From contig JAHYIO010000001.1 of assembly GCA_020543525.1 (NCBI GenBank), forward strand, positions 1 through 64,000: DNA of 64,000 bases, in the 5' to 3' direction. Under the pieces are notes generated by a model. That model did no database searches. It saw only the letters and a list, made by a program, of their open reading frames with translations, and was not told where the DNA came from. The DNA is from Coriolopsis trogii (Eukaryota > Basidiomycota > Agaricomycetes > Polyporales > Polyporaceae). Positions 1 through 12,357 of the stretch are shown one piece after another (positions within the stretch are counted from its first letter, which is position 1; each line of letters opens with the position of its first letter). A program made the translations under genes and the position numbers.

Positions 1-1827
1 TGGGCTCACACAAATCGTTCCGGACAAGCATATTGACCAACCGCACGTCCCCATGCACGAACCCGGCGCGATGCAGCGCCTCGAGCTTCTCCTTCATCAA
101 CGCCTGCATGGCATTCAACGACACTGCGGACTCTTCCTCAGCCTGCACCAGGTCCCACAAGGTCTTGCTGTACTCCTCCAACACGTCGTCCATCACAACC
201 ATGAACCAGTCGTTCATGCGATTCACGGCGCGCAGTGCTGGGGCGAACCTTAGGGGCTTGATAGCCGGATCCGACGCGTCCACCCAGAAGGTGCGGAATG
301 GGAAGTTTGCGGCATGGGTGCGTGTTTGCAGCGTGAAGTACCGAGCCAGGAGATCACGGACGGCAACACGGACCGCGGCGATCGCACGCTCTCCCGCTTT
401 GAGCTCAACAAGGTTAGTGGAGTGCACGTCGGGATGCAGCACAGATGCTCGATGTTGGGAGATTCCGCAAAAGCGGCGGCTGCGATAGCGAGGTATGGCC
501 CTGGTTTGGAGGTAGGTTTCCACTGGTGAGTGAGCTGGTAGACCTGAGAGGGACACGTACCAAAGTGCATGACCAGGATCGTAGGAAAGTTGATCTTCAA
601 CCAGGCCTCGCCCTTGGTGGTGTCTTGTTCCAGGATGTGCTGGACACTGGCCAACTAGTTGAGGGTTGCCTCCAATGACGGCTCTGCCTTTCCTGTGGCG
701 ACTTTATTCTTGACCTGTTGAACGTATGCAAGCATCTGCTCTCCTTGACACATTGTACATTGTCATCCAACATAAGGTACGGCAGCCTCCTCCCTATATG
801 TGCGAAGACAATCTTGAATTTCCTCAGCGTCTCCGACAACGCTTCCTTCTGATCGTATTCATCGTCGAAGATGAGACATGCCTGCGCGCGGAGTTGAGCG
901 TAACATTGGATATCTTCGGGTAACGGTGTGACCGACTTGAGATTGGAGCGTGGTTCGAAAAGCGTCTCGTCCAATAACGTCGGTGGCACCGTGAGCTCGT
1001 CAGGTCGGCCGCAATAGATCTTGCTTCCCGAGCGGGATTGGTATTGACGGAAAGTCTGCAAAACAGCGTCGGACAATGGCGCGGGCTTACGGGTGTTCTT
1101 CAAATAATCGGATTGTCTCTCTGGAAGAGGTGGCAGAGTATCCTTTGCGTTTTCTGCCTCGTCTGTCAATAAGTTGAACCTGCGTGTGAGACTGGGAGGA
1201 GGGGGGTATGCTCACGAGCAGGAGTGACAACAAAGTGGATTTCACCAGGGGCGAACCCCCATGGGCTGATGGACATTAGTAAGTCGTCGCGGTTGACTTC
1301 CTCCATGCTGTCTGTGTCCAGAGAGTCGGCAAAGTTGGCGACTGCGTTGGGTAGAGGAGGAGTAATCCTCTCCCGGGGCTCCAAGTCGAAAACATATGAG
1401 CGAAGAGTGATGAAGTTTGTTTCGATGAGCAGACTCACCTTGTACACAATATACTTGCTGTTTGCAGGGAGTAAACAGGCAATTGACGAGCAAGGAGCGA
1501 CGTGAGGTTTGTGATCAACCTCACGTGTGTCCATGTTAACGATCGTAACACTCGGGTATTGGGCTACGACAGAAGGCGCTGTAGAGAAGGTTACACACCT
1601 GGGGTCACGAGGAGGTGAAGATCGTCCGGGTCAAACCTCTCCAACCACCTTGTGAGGTTATCGCGCGTGAGAGACATGAAGACGTTGCAATCGTCGGGAT
1701 TGCACTGCTTGAGAGCATTCAGGATGTCGGTTTTTGACTCGGACCACTTGATTGTGCCTGGTTCGACCTGGTGGTGCAGTAAAGGTGTGAAGTGGGTGCG
1801 TCGACTGTGATGAAGAGGACAGAACAC
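1..1827 (-). CDS. Protein kinase-like protein, 3' end beyond window edge
   Basis: The spliced minus-strand reading gives acidic N-terminal segments, a middle part with regularly spaced Leu/Pro, and near the edge a kinase catalytic loop, LHRAGFVHGDVRLVNMLVRN (HGDVR at 41-55, metal-binding Asn about 32-34). This HGD-x-R-x(3)-N form replaces the usual HRDLKPxN and is common in expanded basidiomycete kinase-like families. Just before it is a helical stretch, YSKTLWDLVQAEEESAVSLN. Likely introns lie near 520-560, 1170-1205 and 1540-1600. Two upstream exons end in similar phrases (HLLVTPG, HFVVTPA), which may be an internal repeat. The start is uncertain: coding is clear from about 1770 down, and the Met at 1827 may be intronic. 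The activation segment lies outside the window, so catalytic competence cannot be judged. Confidence 0.6.
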
Positions 1828-1839
1828 ACGAGATAGACA

Positions 1840-2209
1840 CTACCAGTGAAGCGCAACTCGCACTAGGTGAGTGCGGAGGCATTGCCAGGGAGCAGCAGTG
1901 TTGTGGCCCGATGATGGGGGCAGTATGCGTTGAGTTTGAGTGGCGATGGGGCGATGGGATGCGAGGCGATGGGAGAGGACAAGTCTGACTTGAAGCTTGA
2001 AGAGTCTGGGACAAGCGGAAGAGAATGGCCTGACCCTAACCCAGACACGGGCGCCTGTGCTCGTTGTGCTTGGGGTGCTGGTCGCCGTGTTTGTCTTCGT
2101 GTTCGTCATCTGGACCGTCCTCGACGACGTCCTCGTTCGCTCCCTCGTTTGCACCCTCGTTCGTGTTTATCGACCCTTGCTTCAATCGTGACTCTGTCTG
2201 TTGCTGGCG
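1840..2209. other. Intergenic stretch between divergent genes
   Basis: It separates the minus-strand kinase-like gene from the plus-strand SH3-TBC gene and so probably carries both promoters. It has short GC-rich and TCGTT-rich runs (about 2100-2165). No gene or clear TATA box seen. Confidence 0.4.
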
Positions 2210-5200
2210 ATGGACGCAAGCGAGCTGGGGAGATGGACGAGGTTCGCGGCGAAAGGCGGGATAGGCAAGTGCACGGCGGTGCAGGACTGTGTGGCCGAGA
2301 ACGCGCAGGACCTGATGTTTCTCAAGGTGAGCATTCTCTCAGCCCCGTCGCTCGCCACGCCAGCAGCCCAGAGCCGTGGACGAGGTCGCGTCCTGCGCGC
2401 ACTTCGCCGTCGTCAGAGCTGCAACCAAGTTCTGTCTCATTCGATCCCTGATACCGCTCGCCACTACGGCGACGAGCTCCCCGGGCTGCTCAGTTCTGCA
2501 GGAGCCACCAGCCCCAGCCCTCCGCCAAGAATTGAGCAGCCCCATGCATAGTGTCCCCAGCTCTAGTTGAGCAGGAAAGATTGAGCAGCGCCAGTATGCG
2601 CTGCGATATGACTTGAGCCTTGGACAGTCCACACCGTCCATCCTATCCGTCTGCAGACTGCGATACGACTTGAGCCTTGGACAGTCCACACCGTCCATCT
2701 GATGCTGACCTTGCCTCGCAGGATGACGAGATCACCGTCCTCATGCAAATCCCCGGCCAAGTCGATCTCTACCTCGTAAGTCTCCTCCTCCGTTTCCCTC
2801 CTCGCGTGCTCAGCTTCCGCCCAGGGCTACTGTGAGGGCGTCGTTGGCAACTTCCACGGCGACGCCGTTCGCTTTCATGGCCGTCTCAAGAAGCCCGTCC
2901 TCACAAAGCGCCAATCCGCCGCGTCCCCCATCTCCCGTCCCTCCTCCTCCCAGAGTGCCTTTACCGTCGCCGCCCGTGACGCGCCTTCGCCTGCCATCTC
3001 CTCTCTGCGCGAGGTGCCTTCACCCGTCGTCCCCTCTCCCCGCGACGTGCCGTCTCCTGCAATGCCACGCTCCCCGCCTCCTCCCCCGGTATCCGCACCG
3101 GCTGCCATCGTTCCTAGCGTGTCTTCCACCAGCTTCACTGCCCTACCGTTCTCTCCACATCTCTCCCCAACGCCTGAAAGGTCCATGAGCCACGAGTCCC
3201 AAACCGCCTCTCTCCCTTCCATCCCCGTCACCCCTGCGGACGACAATGCTGATGAGCCCGTAATTGCTGCCGATCATGACCAGTCCGACACCGCCTCCCT
3301 CTTGCCACCCATCCGCCTTGACCAGCTCGCTAAACAACTCAGTTCAGATAGTCCCGTCGAGCACTTTCACTCTCCCGATCCTACCACGTCCCGTTTTCCG
3401 CTAGGAGACCGCGACTCGAGCGTGTACTCGGACGACTTCAATCCGCGCATCTCCGTCGCATCCTCGGACAACGGCGTCGGAAACATCGGCCTATCCCTCC
3501 TCCAAGACTTTGTCGGTGGTCGAGACGACGATTCTGACAGCGATGACGATTCAGTGCCTGCCATCACGCGCGTCGAGTCGCCCGAGTCGACGTTGGAGCT
3601 CGACGCCCCGCTACCGACATCAGCTACCGCGCGGTCAGAGTCCGTGTACTCGGACTCTCCCAAGAGCGCCAGCGCCCCACTCGAACCACCTCTCGACCCG
3701 CCGTTGACCTCACGCTCGGCGGTGTCGGAACAGTCTGCGTACTCTCAGTCCCCAGAAAGCGCCACCGTGCCCCTCCCTCCTCCAGGACCGCGGACCGAGT
3801 CCGACTACGACTCGGCAGGTGAGGATTGGGAGGGAGCGGATGACATCTACGATCAATATCGGTACTCACGCTTTTCCATGGCATCGCGCATGTCGCGCTT
3901 CTCAAAGGGTTCAATGCACACCCTCGCCTCTGTATCCGACATGCCTCCAGTGCCCAACGAGTGGCCGAGCCTCGACTCGGCGACCGGCAAGGACCGCAAA
4001 GGCAAGTTGCCCTCCCGGCTGGCAGAGTCGACGACCTCCGAGGATGTCCATGGCAACCTCTTGGACGCGAAAGACGACGCTGGCACAAGCAAGATGGAGA
4101 AGAACAGGCCTGCACCGCTGACGCTCAGAAAGGAGCCGGAACCGTCGCCGCTGCTCCATGCCACTTTTGGCTCGCCCCAGGCTTCGCCTACCGTTCCGTC
4201 CGCGACGTCCGGCGCGTTCGCCTCACCGACGCTCATGTCGCCTACGTACCCCACGAACGCCGGCGCGGCGACAAACATCCGACAGCGGCTGGAACGCGAT
4301 GGCGAAGCCGCTCGCAGTGGTGAGAGCGAGAGTGACTCGGACGACGAGTCGGGCCAATCCCTCGATGCACCCAGGAACGACAGCAACGTGCCCTTGAGTG
4401 CAGTCTCTCAAGCGGCAGAGGTCGTCAACGCGACCGCGACGGCCACTCAGCGGTCCCCTCCTCCGACGCCCGCCATCCAGCCCCTGTCGCCGCGACGGGC
4501 AGAATCTTCAGCGATCCTCGAGAAGCGTATGCTCGCTAATGCCGAGCCGCCTGCAGACCAGCCCCCACCGCCTCCATACAGTCCGGCCGCGACTCCCGCC
4601 CCGGTCGCCTCGACGTCCCAAGCACCACCACCACCTCCCGCTCCAGCAACATCTCCCCCACCCGTCAACGCGGTTGTCATTCCGCCTCCCGGCCATCCCA
4701 GCCATCCCCAAGCTCGCCCGATCGACCCGAACCGCGCCGCTGTCCCATCGTTCATGCGGCAGTCCCTCTTCATGCCTCACCCCGGTGCGCCCAAACCAGC
4801 CTCCGCACCCGTCGGTCCTCTCTACGGCCGCCAACACATGGCTCCCCCGCCTCCCCCGATGCACATGGGCCCTCCGCCCGGTTCGGCGCACCACATCCTC
4901 GGCATGGCGTACGCCGCCCGTCGAGAGGGCCGGCCCGCGCCCGCGACGATCTACGGCCGGTTCGAGTACGACTTGCTGATGTCCATGGGGCCCGTCCCGA
5001 TCTCGTTCACGACCGAGCCGCAGAACAACATCCCCGCGAACCGGATGCGCCCGCCGATGCCCTGGGGCTCGCTGCCCCCGAGCAGAGTGGGCTCGCCGGC
5101 GTCGTCGACGCTCGGTGCGGACTTGGCCGGGCGGAGGAGTGCGGACCCGATGGGCAGGAGGAGCGCGACGTCCCCCCCGCTCAGAGGGCCTTCGCCCGGG

Positions 5201-7803
5201 CAGCAGATCGATCAGGTACTCGCAGCGGCGGGGATGGGACCGGGAGGCTCGCCGACCCCGCCGCCTCAGCAGCCTATCCAGAGGGCGAACTTCACGCCGC
5301 AGGTGCACGCTGCGCGACCGCGCTCGAGGTCGTTCTCGGGCATGACGAGTGGCGACATGACCATCCGCACCCAAGTCCTCAACGAGGGAAGGTGAGCGCC
5401 GTTTCTACCCTGTTTCGAGGTCTCGCTGACGCTCCAGCAGCCGAGACGATGCCGCGGTGTCGTCGTCCTCCACAGCTGCTCCGCTCTCTCCGCCGCTCTC
5501 GCCCGTCCGGCCGCTGCAAATCGCGACGAAGCGGTCCAAGTCGGCCACGGCGACGACAACGATACCCCCTCCGAACGTGGCCGCGCCGCAGCGGGCGACG
5601 GTGTCGCACTCCCCGACGGTCCTCCGCGGGGTGCACGCGCCGTCGCCGCTGTCGTTGTCGCAGAACAACACGGTCGCCGCTGCTGCTGCTGCTGCCGCCG
5701 CCGCCGCCGCTCCGCCTGTACGTTCCCCTCCCGCTCGCTCGTCTACGAATCCGCTCCCAGCCCCGTCTCCTCCCCCAGCGGACACTCTCGCTCCAGGTGC
5801 GCAGGCCGTTCGGGCGTTATCTCTGAACGACGTCGCTACGGCCGCGACCGTCGATCCGGGATCAAGCACGCCATCAGCTGCTGCGAACGGAATGTTGGGA
5901 TCTCCCACGAAGGCTCCACCACCGGTGCAGTCCCCGCTCGCGACGCTGCCGGAGACGTTGGTGTTGAGTGCGAGCCCGCCGACGTCGCCCCGGTCGGCGA
6001 CGAACTTTGCCCCTCCTGCGAACTCGCTGCCGTCCCCTAGGGTACTCCGTCATAGTCGGTCTGCTATCGTGTCGACGAGTAGTACAACGCTGTCTGACCG
6101 GTTCTCGGCTTCGACGCGTGCGCGAACGTCTTCGGACACCCGGCCGTCGGTCGAGGGTGCCCAGTCACTGTCACTGTCAGATCTCGAGATGCCACCGACC
6201 GAAGAGCCGTCGAGCGCAGCCTCGGAAGGCGGTACCAGCACGCTCGGCCTCCGGATCAACAAACGGGGCACGGGCACTAAACCACAGATGGCGCCGCTGC
6301 GGCTCGTCACGAGCCATCCACATCAACAGTTCCCGCACGGGCCGTCGTCCATCCACAGTCCGACGCTGAGCGTGGCGACGGCGACGAGCGAGTACACGAC
6401 GGCGGAGCAGGACACGGTGCAGGTGCAGGACACGGACTTTGAGCTCGTCCGGCCGACGCTCCCGCTCTCGCCCTTCCGGGGCAGCTTCGAGTCCCTCCCG
6501 AACTCGGCGCGGCTCGACGGGTCGTTCCTCCGGGCGGACAGTCCCGCGCTCTCGACGTTCTCGGGATCGACCCATCACCATGGAGATGCGTCGCCTAGCG
6601 AGGCGCACGGGACCAGCCCCGGCTCTGCGCGCACCCAGAGCAACACCAACGGCAGCGCGAACCGGGCGGGGAAGGAGAAGGAGAAGGCGAAGGACGCGGA
6701 CGCGCACCGGCAGCGCGAGCTGCGCTGGGTGTCAACGATCGCGTCGATGCCGGCGGCGCAGGCGCGGAAGAGCAAGAAGGTGCGGAAGATGGTGCTCGAG
6801 GGCGTGCCGGCGTCGGTGCGGTACCAGGTCTGGGCGACGCTGACGGACAGCAAGGGAAAGCGGATGGACGGCCTGTACGGGAAGCTCGCCCAGCGGGAGA
6901 AGGTCGCGGCGTGGGCGGAGATCGAGAGGGACGTGAGGGAGTCGTTTGAGGAGCACCCCCAGCTCAGGGACGGCTCGCTCGCGAAGCTCTTGCAGGCGTA
7001 CTTGAGCATGGTGCCCGACTGTCGGTACTCGAGAGGTCGGTCGTGCGGTGAGCGTATGGGTTGGATCGCTCACGTTTGGCTTGTTCGTTCCAGGTCTGGC
7101 CCTCGTCGCCGCGCAGCTCCTGCTCCAGTCGCCGGAGGAGGACGCGTTCTGGACGTTCATCTCCCTCATGGACTCGCATCTCCGGCCGTACTTCTCGACG
7201 AGCAGCGTCCAGTTGGAGGTGGACTCGTCGCTGTTCGGTCGCGCGCTCGAGGCGAACGACGTCGCGCTCGCAAAGAAAGTGTTCGGCGACATGGGGATTC
7301 CGCCTATTGACGTCTGTCGGGCATGGTGAGTACCCCCTTGCCGGTCGGTGGTCATTTGGGCTGAGCGCTGTGCTAGGTTCACGACAGTATTCGCCGATGC
7401 TCTCCCCCAGGACTATCTGGTCCGCCTCTGGGACGTTTTCCTGTTCGAAGGTAAAGCTCTGAAACACACCAGTTGATCCGTACTCACCTCGCTCGCTCTA
7501 GGTATCACGTTCCTGTACCGTGCCGGTCTCGCCATCTTCTCGTGCACACGTCGCGTCGTACTGCAGTCGACGTCGCCAGACATGATCATGCAGACGTTGT
7601 GCCGTCCGCCCGCGAGCGCGCTCCCCGCGTCTCCGGACGCGTTCATCGAGCTCGCGTTGTCGGTGAAGCTCAAGGACGACGACGTGCGCAAGCAGCGGAA
7701 CAAGCTCGAGGCGCAGGTCAAGCGTCGCACCGCCAGCGCTCGACCCTCCCCCATCTCGCCCGCCACTCCGCACTCGATCTCTCTCCCCAAAAACAGCATA
7801 TAG
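2210..7803 (+). CDS. SH3 domain plus TBC (Rab-GAP-like) protein, large and disordered in the middle
   Basis: ATG at 2210; exons 2210-2326, 2722-2775, 2825-about 5394, then resuming near 5444 with later introns near 7036-7093, 7326-7376 and 7452-7501; about 1,640 residues. The first three exons splice in frame into an SH3-like domain (residues about 12-70: TAVQDCVAENAQDLMFLK, then the GYCEGVVGNF end). About 1,200 residues of Pro/Ser-rich, probably disordered sequence follow, with an Ala run at about 5678-5710. The C-terminal TBC domain starts at VLEGVPASVRYQVWATL and has ADALPQDYLVRLWDVFLFEG and a basic tail. TBC proteins normally stimulate GTP hydrolysis by Rab GTPases in membrane traffic. 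Oddity: the arginine-finger motif reads IERDVRESF, with Glu where Arg is expected, and the glutamine-finger YxQG reads YSRG, so ordinary GAP chemistry is doubtful. Confidence 0.85.
2601..2699 (+). repeat. Direct repeat of 42 bp inside intron 1 of the SH3-TBC gene
   Basis: Two near-identical 42-bp copies (2601-2642 and 2658-2699), both starting CTGCGATA and ending CACACCGTCCATC, with one difference at the ninth base. The period is 57 bp. They lie within the 395-bp first intron. Confidence 0.85.
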
Positions 7804-8240
7804 CCTGTGTTCTGTGTTCGTCTGCGACCCGCATCCTTCGTATCGTACATATATTCCACGTATCACGCGCACATTCTGTAATCACCTCGCACACGCCCAT
7901 GGACACATGTCGTCATCTCCCATGCCATTCCGTCGTCATACCATTCACATCTCTCAAGCTGTCGTCTTGCTTTGCACTCGCCACTCGCGTTTGTTTCGTG
8001 GAAATTTTGCGTACTAGTGTCATGCCGCTCATTCGGGTCCCTCGTGTCGCCACATCGGAAGTTTTTGTATATACACCCATTGTCCACTCTGGTCTGACAA
8101 GAAGCATTGCAGGCACGAAGAAAGCGTGCAATCCATGGTCGGTTAACAGTAAAACTCCCATTCTCTTGCCGCCATGTCGACACATTCGGGCAATCACCCT
8201 TCTGATTCCCGCCCTACGAAACAGCACAAATACTGATTCA
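7804..8240. other. 3' flank of the SH3-TBC gene and intergenic DNA
   Basis: Pyrimidine-rich downstream flank of the TBC gene. An open frame runs through it but has no recognisable domain. No RNA gene or repeat seen. Confidence 0.35.
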
Positions 8241-9279
8241 GCCACAGAAACGGAACTGAACCTACTCGACGAGCAAGACTTTCCCGTGGACGGCGAACAA
8301 ACGCTCGCTACTCTTAACGACAACATACGCGCAGGAGTTTACAAGACTTTCCCCACAAGCATTGGCCCCAATTTGGCTCAGTGCTATCGATTGGTTCAAG
8401 TAATTTGCGGTAATCTTCTTCAGAAAGCCTGGATTTTCGACAACCAAGTTGCAGTACATGCCTTGTTCAGTCGTGCCTACGAGTCTGGGGACTTCACTCG
8501 GATCTTGCGGATAGATGCGTTCCGTCTCTAGGTTGTATCATGACTTGACCTCTCAATTATTACACTGCAGAGCAGTTACGACGAGCTGATTCACTCTCAT
8601 GCTCCCGCGCCTTGCGAGGTACGTTTGCTAAATAGTCGGACGAGTGGCCGAGCGTGTACTCATGTTGGTACGAGACGTGATGAAGAACGCCTGCAACGCA
8701 TACGCCATCGACGAACCGGACATCCACTTCTCGCGTGATGAGGGAGCGGCGGATGGGCAGACGCTTCGGCCGTACATCACCATAATCGTGGAACTGGGCA
8801 TCACGAACCCTCCGCCGCCGCCAGCACTGACCCGCACTGACCCGCACTCGAGAACGGCCAAGGAAAATCAGGCGCAGATAGGCAAGCTGGGCGAATACAT
8901 GTCAGTCCTGATTCCGGGCCCCTGTCCGCCCGCGTTACAGCATGTGCGTTTAGGGATGCTCGCCCTCGATGTACAAGGTCATAGGGAGCACGAATGGGTA
9001 TTCTATGGGCAAATCATCCGTAGCGGGGATGTCCTTGGCGATTACCGGCGTCAGGATCTCGACTCGCTGACTTTGGTACAACATCAGAAGCCCTTCTTCA
9101 CTGACGGGCCTGCAAACTGGTACTGGCTCGAAAACAAAGTGTTGAACGCTGATGAACAGACAGCCAAGGACGACGAAGGCTCGGGTGTTCTATACGTGGT
9201 ACTGAGATTCAAGGCCGATGACAGCGAGAAACTGCGCCCCTTGTGGAATTGTATGATATTCCTACGTCGTACGTCATAA
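8241..9279 (+). CDS. Hypothetical protein, gene structure unresolved
   Basis: The best-supported part is the open exon 8644-9279, which reads like real protein (acidic, with WVFYGQIIRSGDVLGDY and ANWYWLENKVL) and ends at a stop at 9277-9279. An upstream open stretch (about 8241-8530, with ELNLLDEQDFPVDGEQTL) and a short piece at 8574-8621 before a GTACGT donor may be earlier exons, but I could not join them in frame. I do not recognise the family and see no signal peptide or membrane segment. It is convergent with the GH44 gene, whose stop is 63 bp downstream. Confidence 0.35.
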
Positions 9280-9341
9280 CATACAACTAAGCCCAGTTAC
9301 AGGACAAATTGATAGGAGCAGTTAGTAGCTCACGCTTGCCC

Positions 9342-12300
9342 TCATTGTTGCTGCAAGAATATAGCGGTGTACGCGGGCAGCACGATGTTGCTGTTCGCTG
9401 AAATGGTGATAGTAGTCTACCCACGACCACGTCAGTCGTACCCCTTGACGACAGGACCCACGACCACTCACCTGCCACTTTGCAACGCCCGCCGCACCAC
9501 CAAAGTGCCGCAAGAAGTACGTGCCAGCTGGAACGTTCGAGATCGCGAGGTTGACGGGCACGACATCCTTGTTGATGATCACGAGCGAGAGCTTCTTGCC
9601 GTCAGACGTGCCTGCGTACACTCCGAGCACGTCCTCGTCACGGTTTGCCATGTTGACCTGCACGCTCTTATTCCCGAATACGGTGCCTTGCCTACAACAC
9701 AAGCAGGCCAAATCAGTTCCACATATCCTCGCCGTGACGAGCCGCAGCCAAAGGCGAACAAATCGCAAACACGCACCCTCTGAAGAGCCAGTACGCGAGC
9801 CCAACGGGACCCTTCGCGTCCACCGTGCCCCAGTACGTTGCGCTGTCGACGCCCTCCCGGCCAAAGATGCCGAGCACATCAGCGGTGACGAGCCCGCCAG
9901 TGATATCCGTGTCCGCCGTGCTCCACCACTCGCTGATCGAGAGCTTCGTGCCGGGGTAGTACTGCGCGATGAGCTGCTTCATGCGCGGGATGAGGTAGAC
10001 CGCGTTCGGGTTCGGCTCTTGCCACTGTGCGGGGACGGACGTCCCGATGTACGACTCATCGATGTACGACGGGTCTGCAGCCATGTGTCAGCGCATGTGC
10101 ACTGGGAGCGTCATTTGATGTTCTATGAAGAGAACCAAACGCACCGTACAAGGACTTGGTCATGCGGAGCCTGAGTGCCTTCGCGGCCGCGTCGTTCGCG
10201 CTCACGTCAGGCGCGAAGTAGTAGTGGATGTCGAGGTAGTCGAGGAGCCGCTTCCCAACCTTGTCCGACTGCGCCTTCATCTGCTGCAGGAACCAGGGCA
10301 AGAAGTCCATGTTGTCATGCGCCGCGTTGTCGCTGTACCCGATGCTCGACGTCCAGTCTGACCCCCCCCCCAACCCTGCATCAGTACCCTCTCGCCTCGC
10401 GAGAAAAGACGACGTACAGAACCACCACGCGCACGTCGACGGCGCCGCTACCTCCACCCCCGGCAACGCGCTTTTCGCCATCGTCGCCGCCGCCACCACC
10501 CGCGCGAGCTCCTCGTCAAAGCCCATCGGGTCCGGATGCATGTCCTGGTGCGTGCTGCTCGCGATTTCGATCTCGTTGTCGACGGTGACGATGTCCGGCT
10601 TGTTTTTTAGGCCTTGGAGCCACTGCTTGGCGAGCGTCATGTTCCACGGGGTGTACACGCTCTCCGGGGAGGGCGGCGAGACCCAGGAGCCGTTGGCGAA
10701 CTGGCCGTTGCCCGCGTCGCTGTTGTACGGGTCAAACCCGGCTTGGTCTGGCAAAAGAAGGGCAGGATGGGTGAGTTACGACCGAGGGGAAAAGGAGAGA
10801 ACTGCGCACCAGGGTAGACAGAGCGAGGATAGGAATAAGAGGTGGCGTCTTTTGATACCCAGTCGAGCCTGTCACGGGCCGTTCTCGTCAGTATACAAGT
10901 CCATCGGAGCAGCTCCTCCAAAATATGCAGTGTTACGCACGCAGGGATCGTGAGGAGAGTCTTGCTCTTCGCATCGTGCACCCAACCGATCCAAGCGTCG
11001 GCATCGGGCGGGTCCGCGACGCGGTTCTCAAAGTACCAATCGTTGCCCGCGTTGGTGAACTGGTCTACACGCACTCTTGTCAGTCTCTGGAAATAATTGA
11101 AAGGAGTAGCGAAACATGGTCCATACCGAACGGATTGTATGCGGTCACAGCATTACCGCCTGCGCGGTATATCCAGTCAGCCATTGCCACGCTACACGCA
11201 CGAGACGAGTCAGAGCTCAGACGTACCCCAACGACTCATGGTGACGCCGAGCGTTGTAAGCTGGTTCGCGTCCGTCGGGAAGTTGAGCCCATAAATGAGG
11301 TCCGAGATCGGCTTCGTGTTCCCGATGTTGACCGTGCCATACTTGAGCGCAGGGATCATGAACGAGAACGTGCTACTTCCAGCGTTGATGACGAGCGAGC
11401 CAGGCGCGATCGGCTTCGAGAGCGAGAAGTACGTGATCGTCTGCGCGGGTGTGTCCGGCGGCGAGTACGTGGTCACTTTCTTCAGCGAAACGGTCTGGGG
11501 AGAAGGACAGTCAGTTGATCACTCGGGTCTACGGAAGAGGTCCCGGGTCAGAATAGAGACGTACCGCATTGTTCATGACCGCAGAGACCTGCGAAAAGTC
11601 GACAGCGCCTTGGCTAGTAACGGCGATCAAGTTTCCTGCGAGGGGCTCCGCGCTGAGGAACTTTGGCGTGATCACAATCTCTGCAAGACTCAATGTGAGT
11701 AAACGATCTGGATGGAGGTACATGTACAAGGCTACCGTCTACGAGCACGATGTTCGTGATGAAGTAGGTAGCGCCATTGCCTCCAGCCTGGAAGTTGATG
11801 CGGTCCCCTACAAGATGTGTCAGAATGACGATTGTCAGACACACTCGCGAGACAGCTTACACGAGTCAGAGTCGAGGACCGCGCCGGTGCCGGGAAGGTT
11901 GCTGAAGTTGATCAAGACGGTCGTAAAGTTGCTAGTCGTCACCGACTTGCTGAGCGTCGAGAGCGCAAACGAAGGGCTGTTCGCGTTCGATGTTGTCGAC
12001 TGCAAACCACGCAGTCAGCACCGCTGTCCACGCAACCATGGCAAGCATAGACCAAGACGCACGCACCGAGAGCGCCACCGACACATCAGGCTGGGCCCCC
12101 GAGATATCAAACTTGAGCCCCGCATAGTCGTTCTTGAACGCCGTCTCGTCAAACACCGAGAGCGCCGCGTACGCGTCCGAGGTGACCGCAATGGAGCCCA
12201 CACCCTCAGGTCCGGCGGTAGAAGCAAAGTCGATCGTCGAGCTCCACGACCAGTTCTCCCACCCCGACGCGAGCGCGCCCGAGCCGGCAGCATAGATGGT

Positions 12301-12357
12301 CTGGTCAGCGTGAGCGCCGAGGCCCAGGGCCAGGAGGAAGAGAGAGCCGAGAAGCAT
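9342..12357 (-). CDS. Secreted glycoside hydrolase family 44 (endo-beta-glucanase/xyloglucanase type)
   Basis: ATG at 12357 opens a signal peptide (MLLGSLFLLALGLGAHA) followed by a roughly 200-residue beta-rich N-terminal region that could be a carbohydrate-binding module (INFQAGGNGATYFITNIVL). The GH44 core then follows in family order: VTMSRWGG, NDWYFENR, WGR-free barrel segments, THQDMHPDPMGFDEEL, LLDYLDIHYY, LRLRMTKSLYG, YIDESYIG, LIPRMKQLIAQYYPGTKL, ADVLGIFGREGVDSATYWG, and a C-terminal beta domain ending IVLPAYTAIFLQQQ. By family knowledge the acid/base Glu falls in VTVDNEIE (usually NEP) and the nucleophile in SISEWWST. At least eight introns interrupt it; one near 10365 carries a C-run. 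GH44 acts on beta-1,4-glucans, xyloglucan and related polymers outside the cell. Confident in family, less in each splice site. Confidence 0.88.

Noticed and set aside
6177..6707. Minus-strand Arg/Leu-rich open frame in the TBC gene
   Set aside because: GC-rich antisense shadow of the Ser/Pro-rich coding exon.
7804..8531. Long plus-strand frame (from 7473) running past the TBC stop
   Set aside because: Its first half is a wrong-frame reading of TBC exons; only the later part might belong to the following hypothetical gene.
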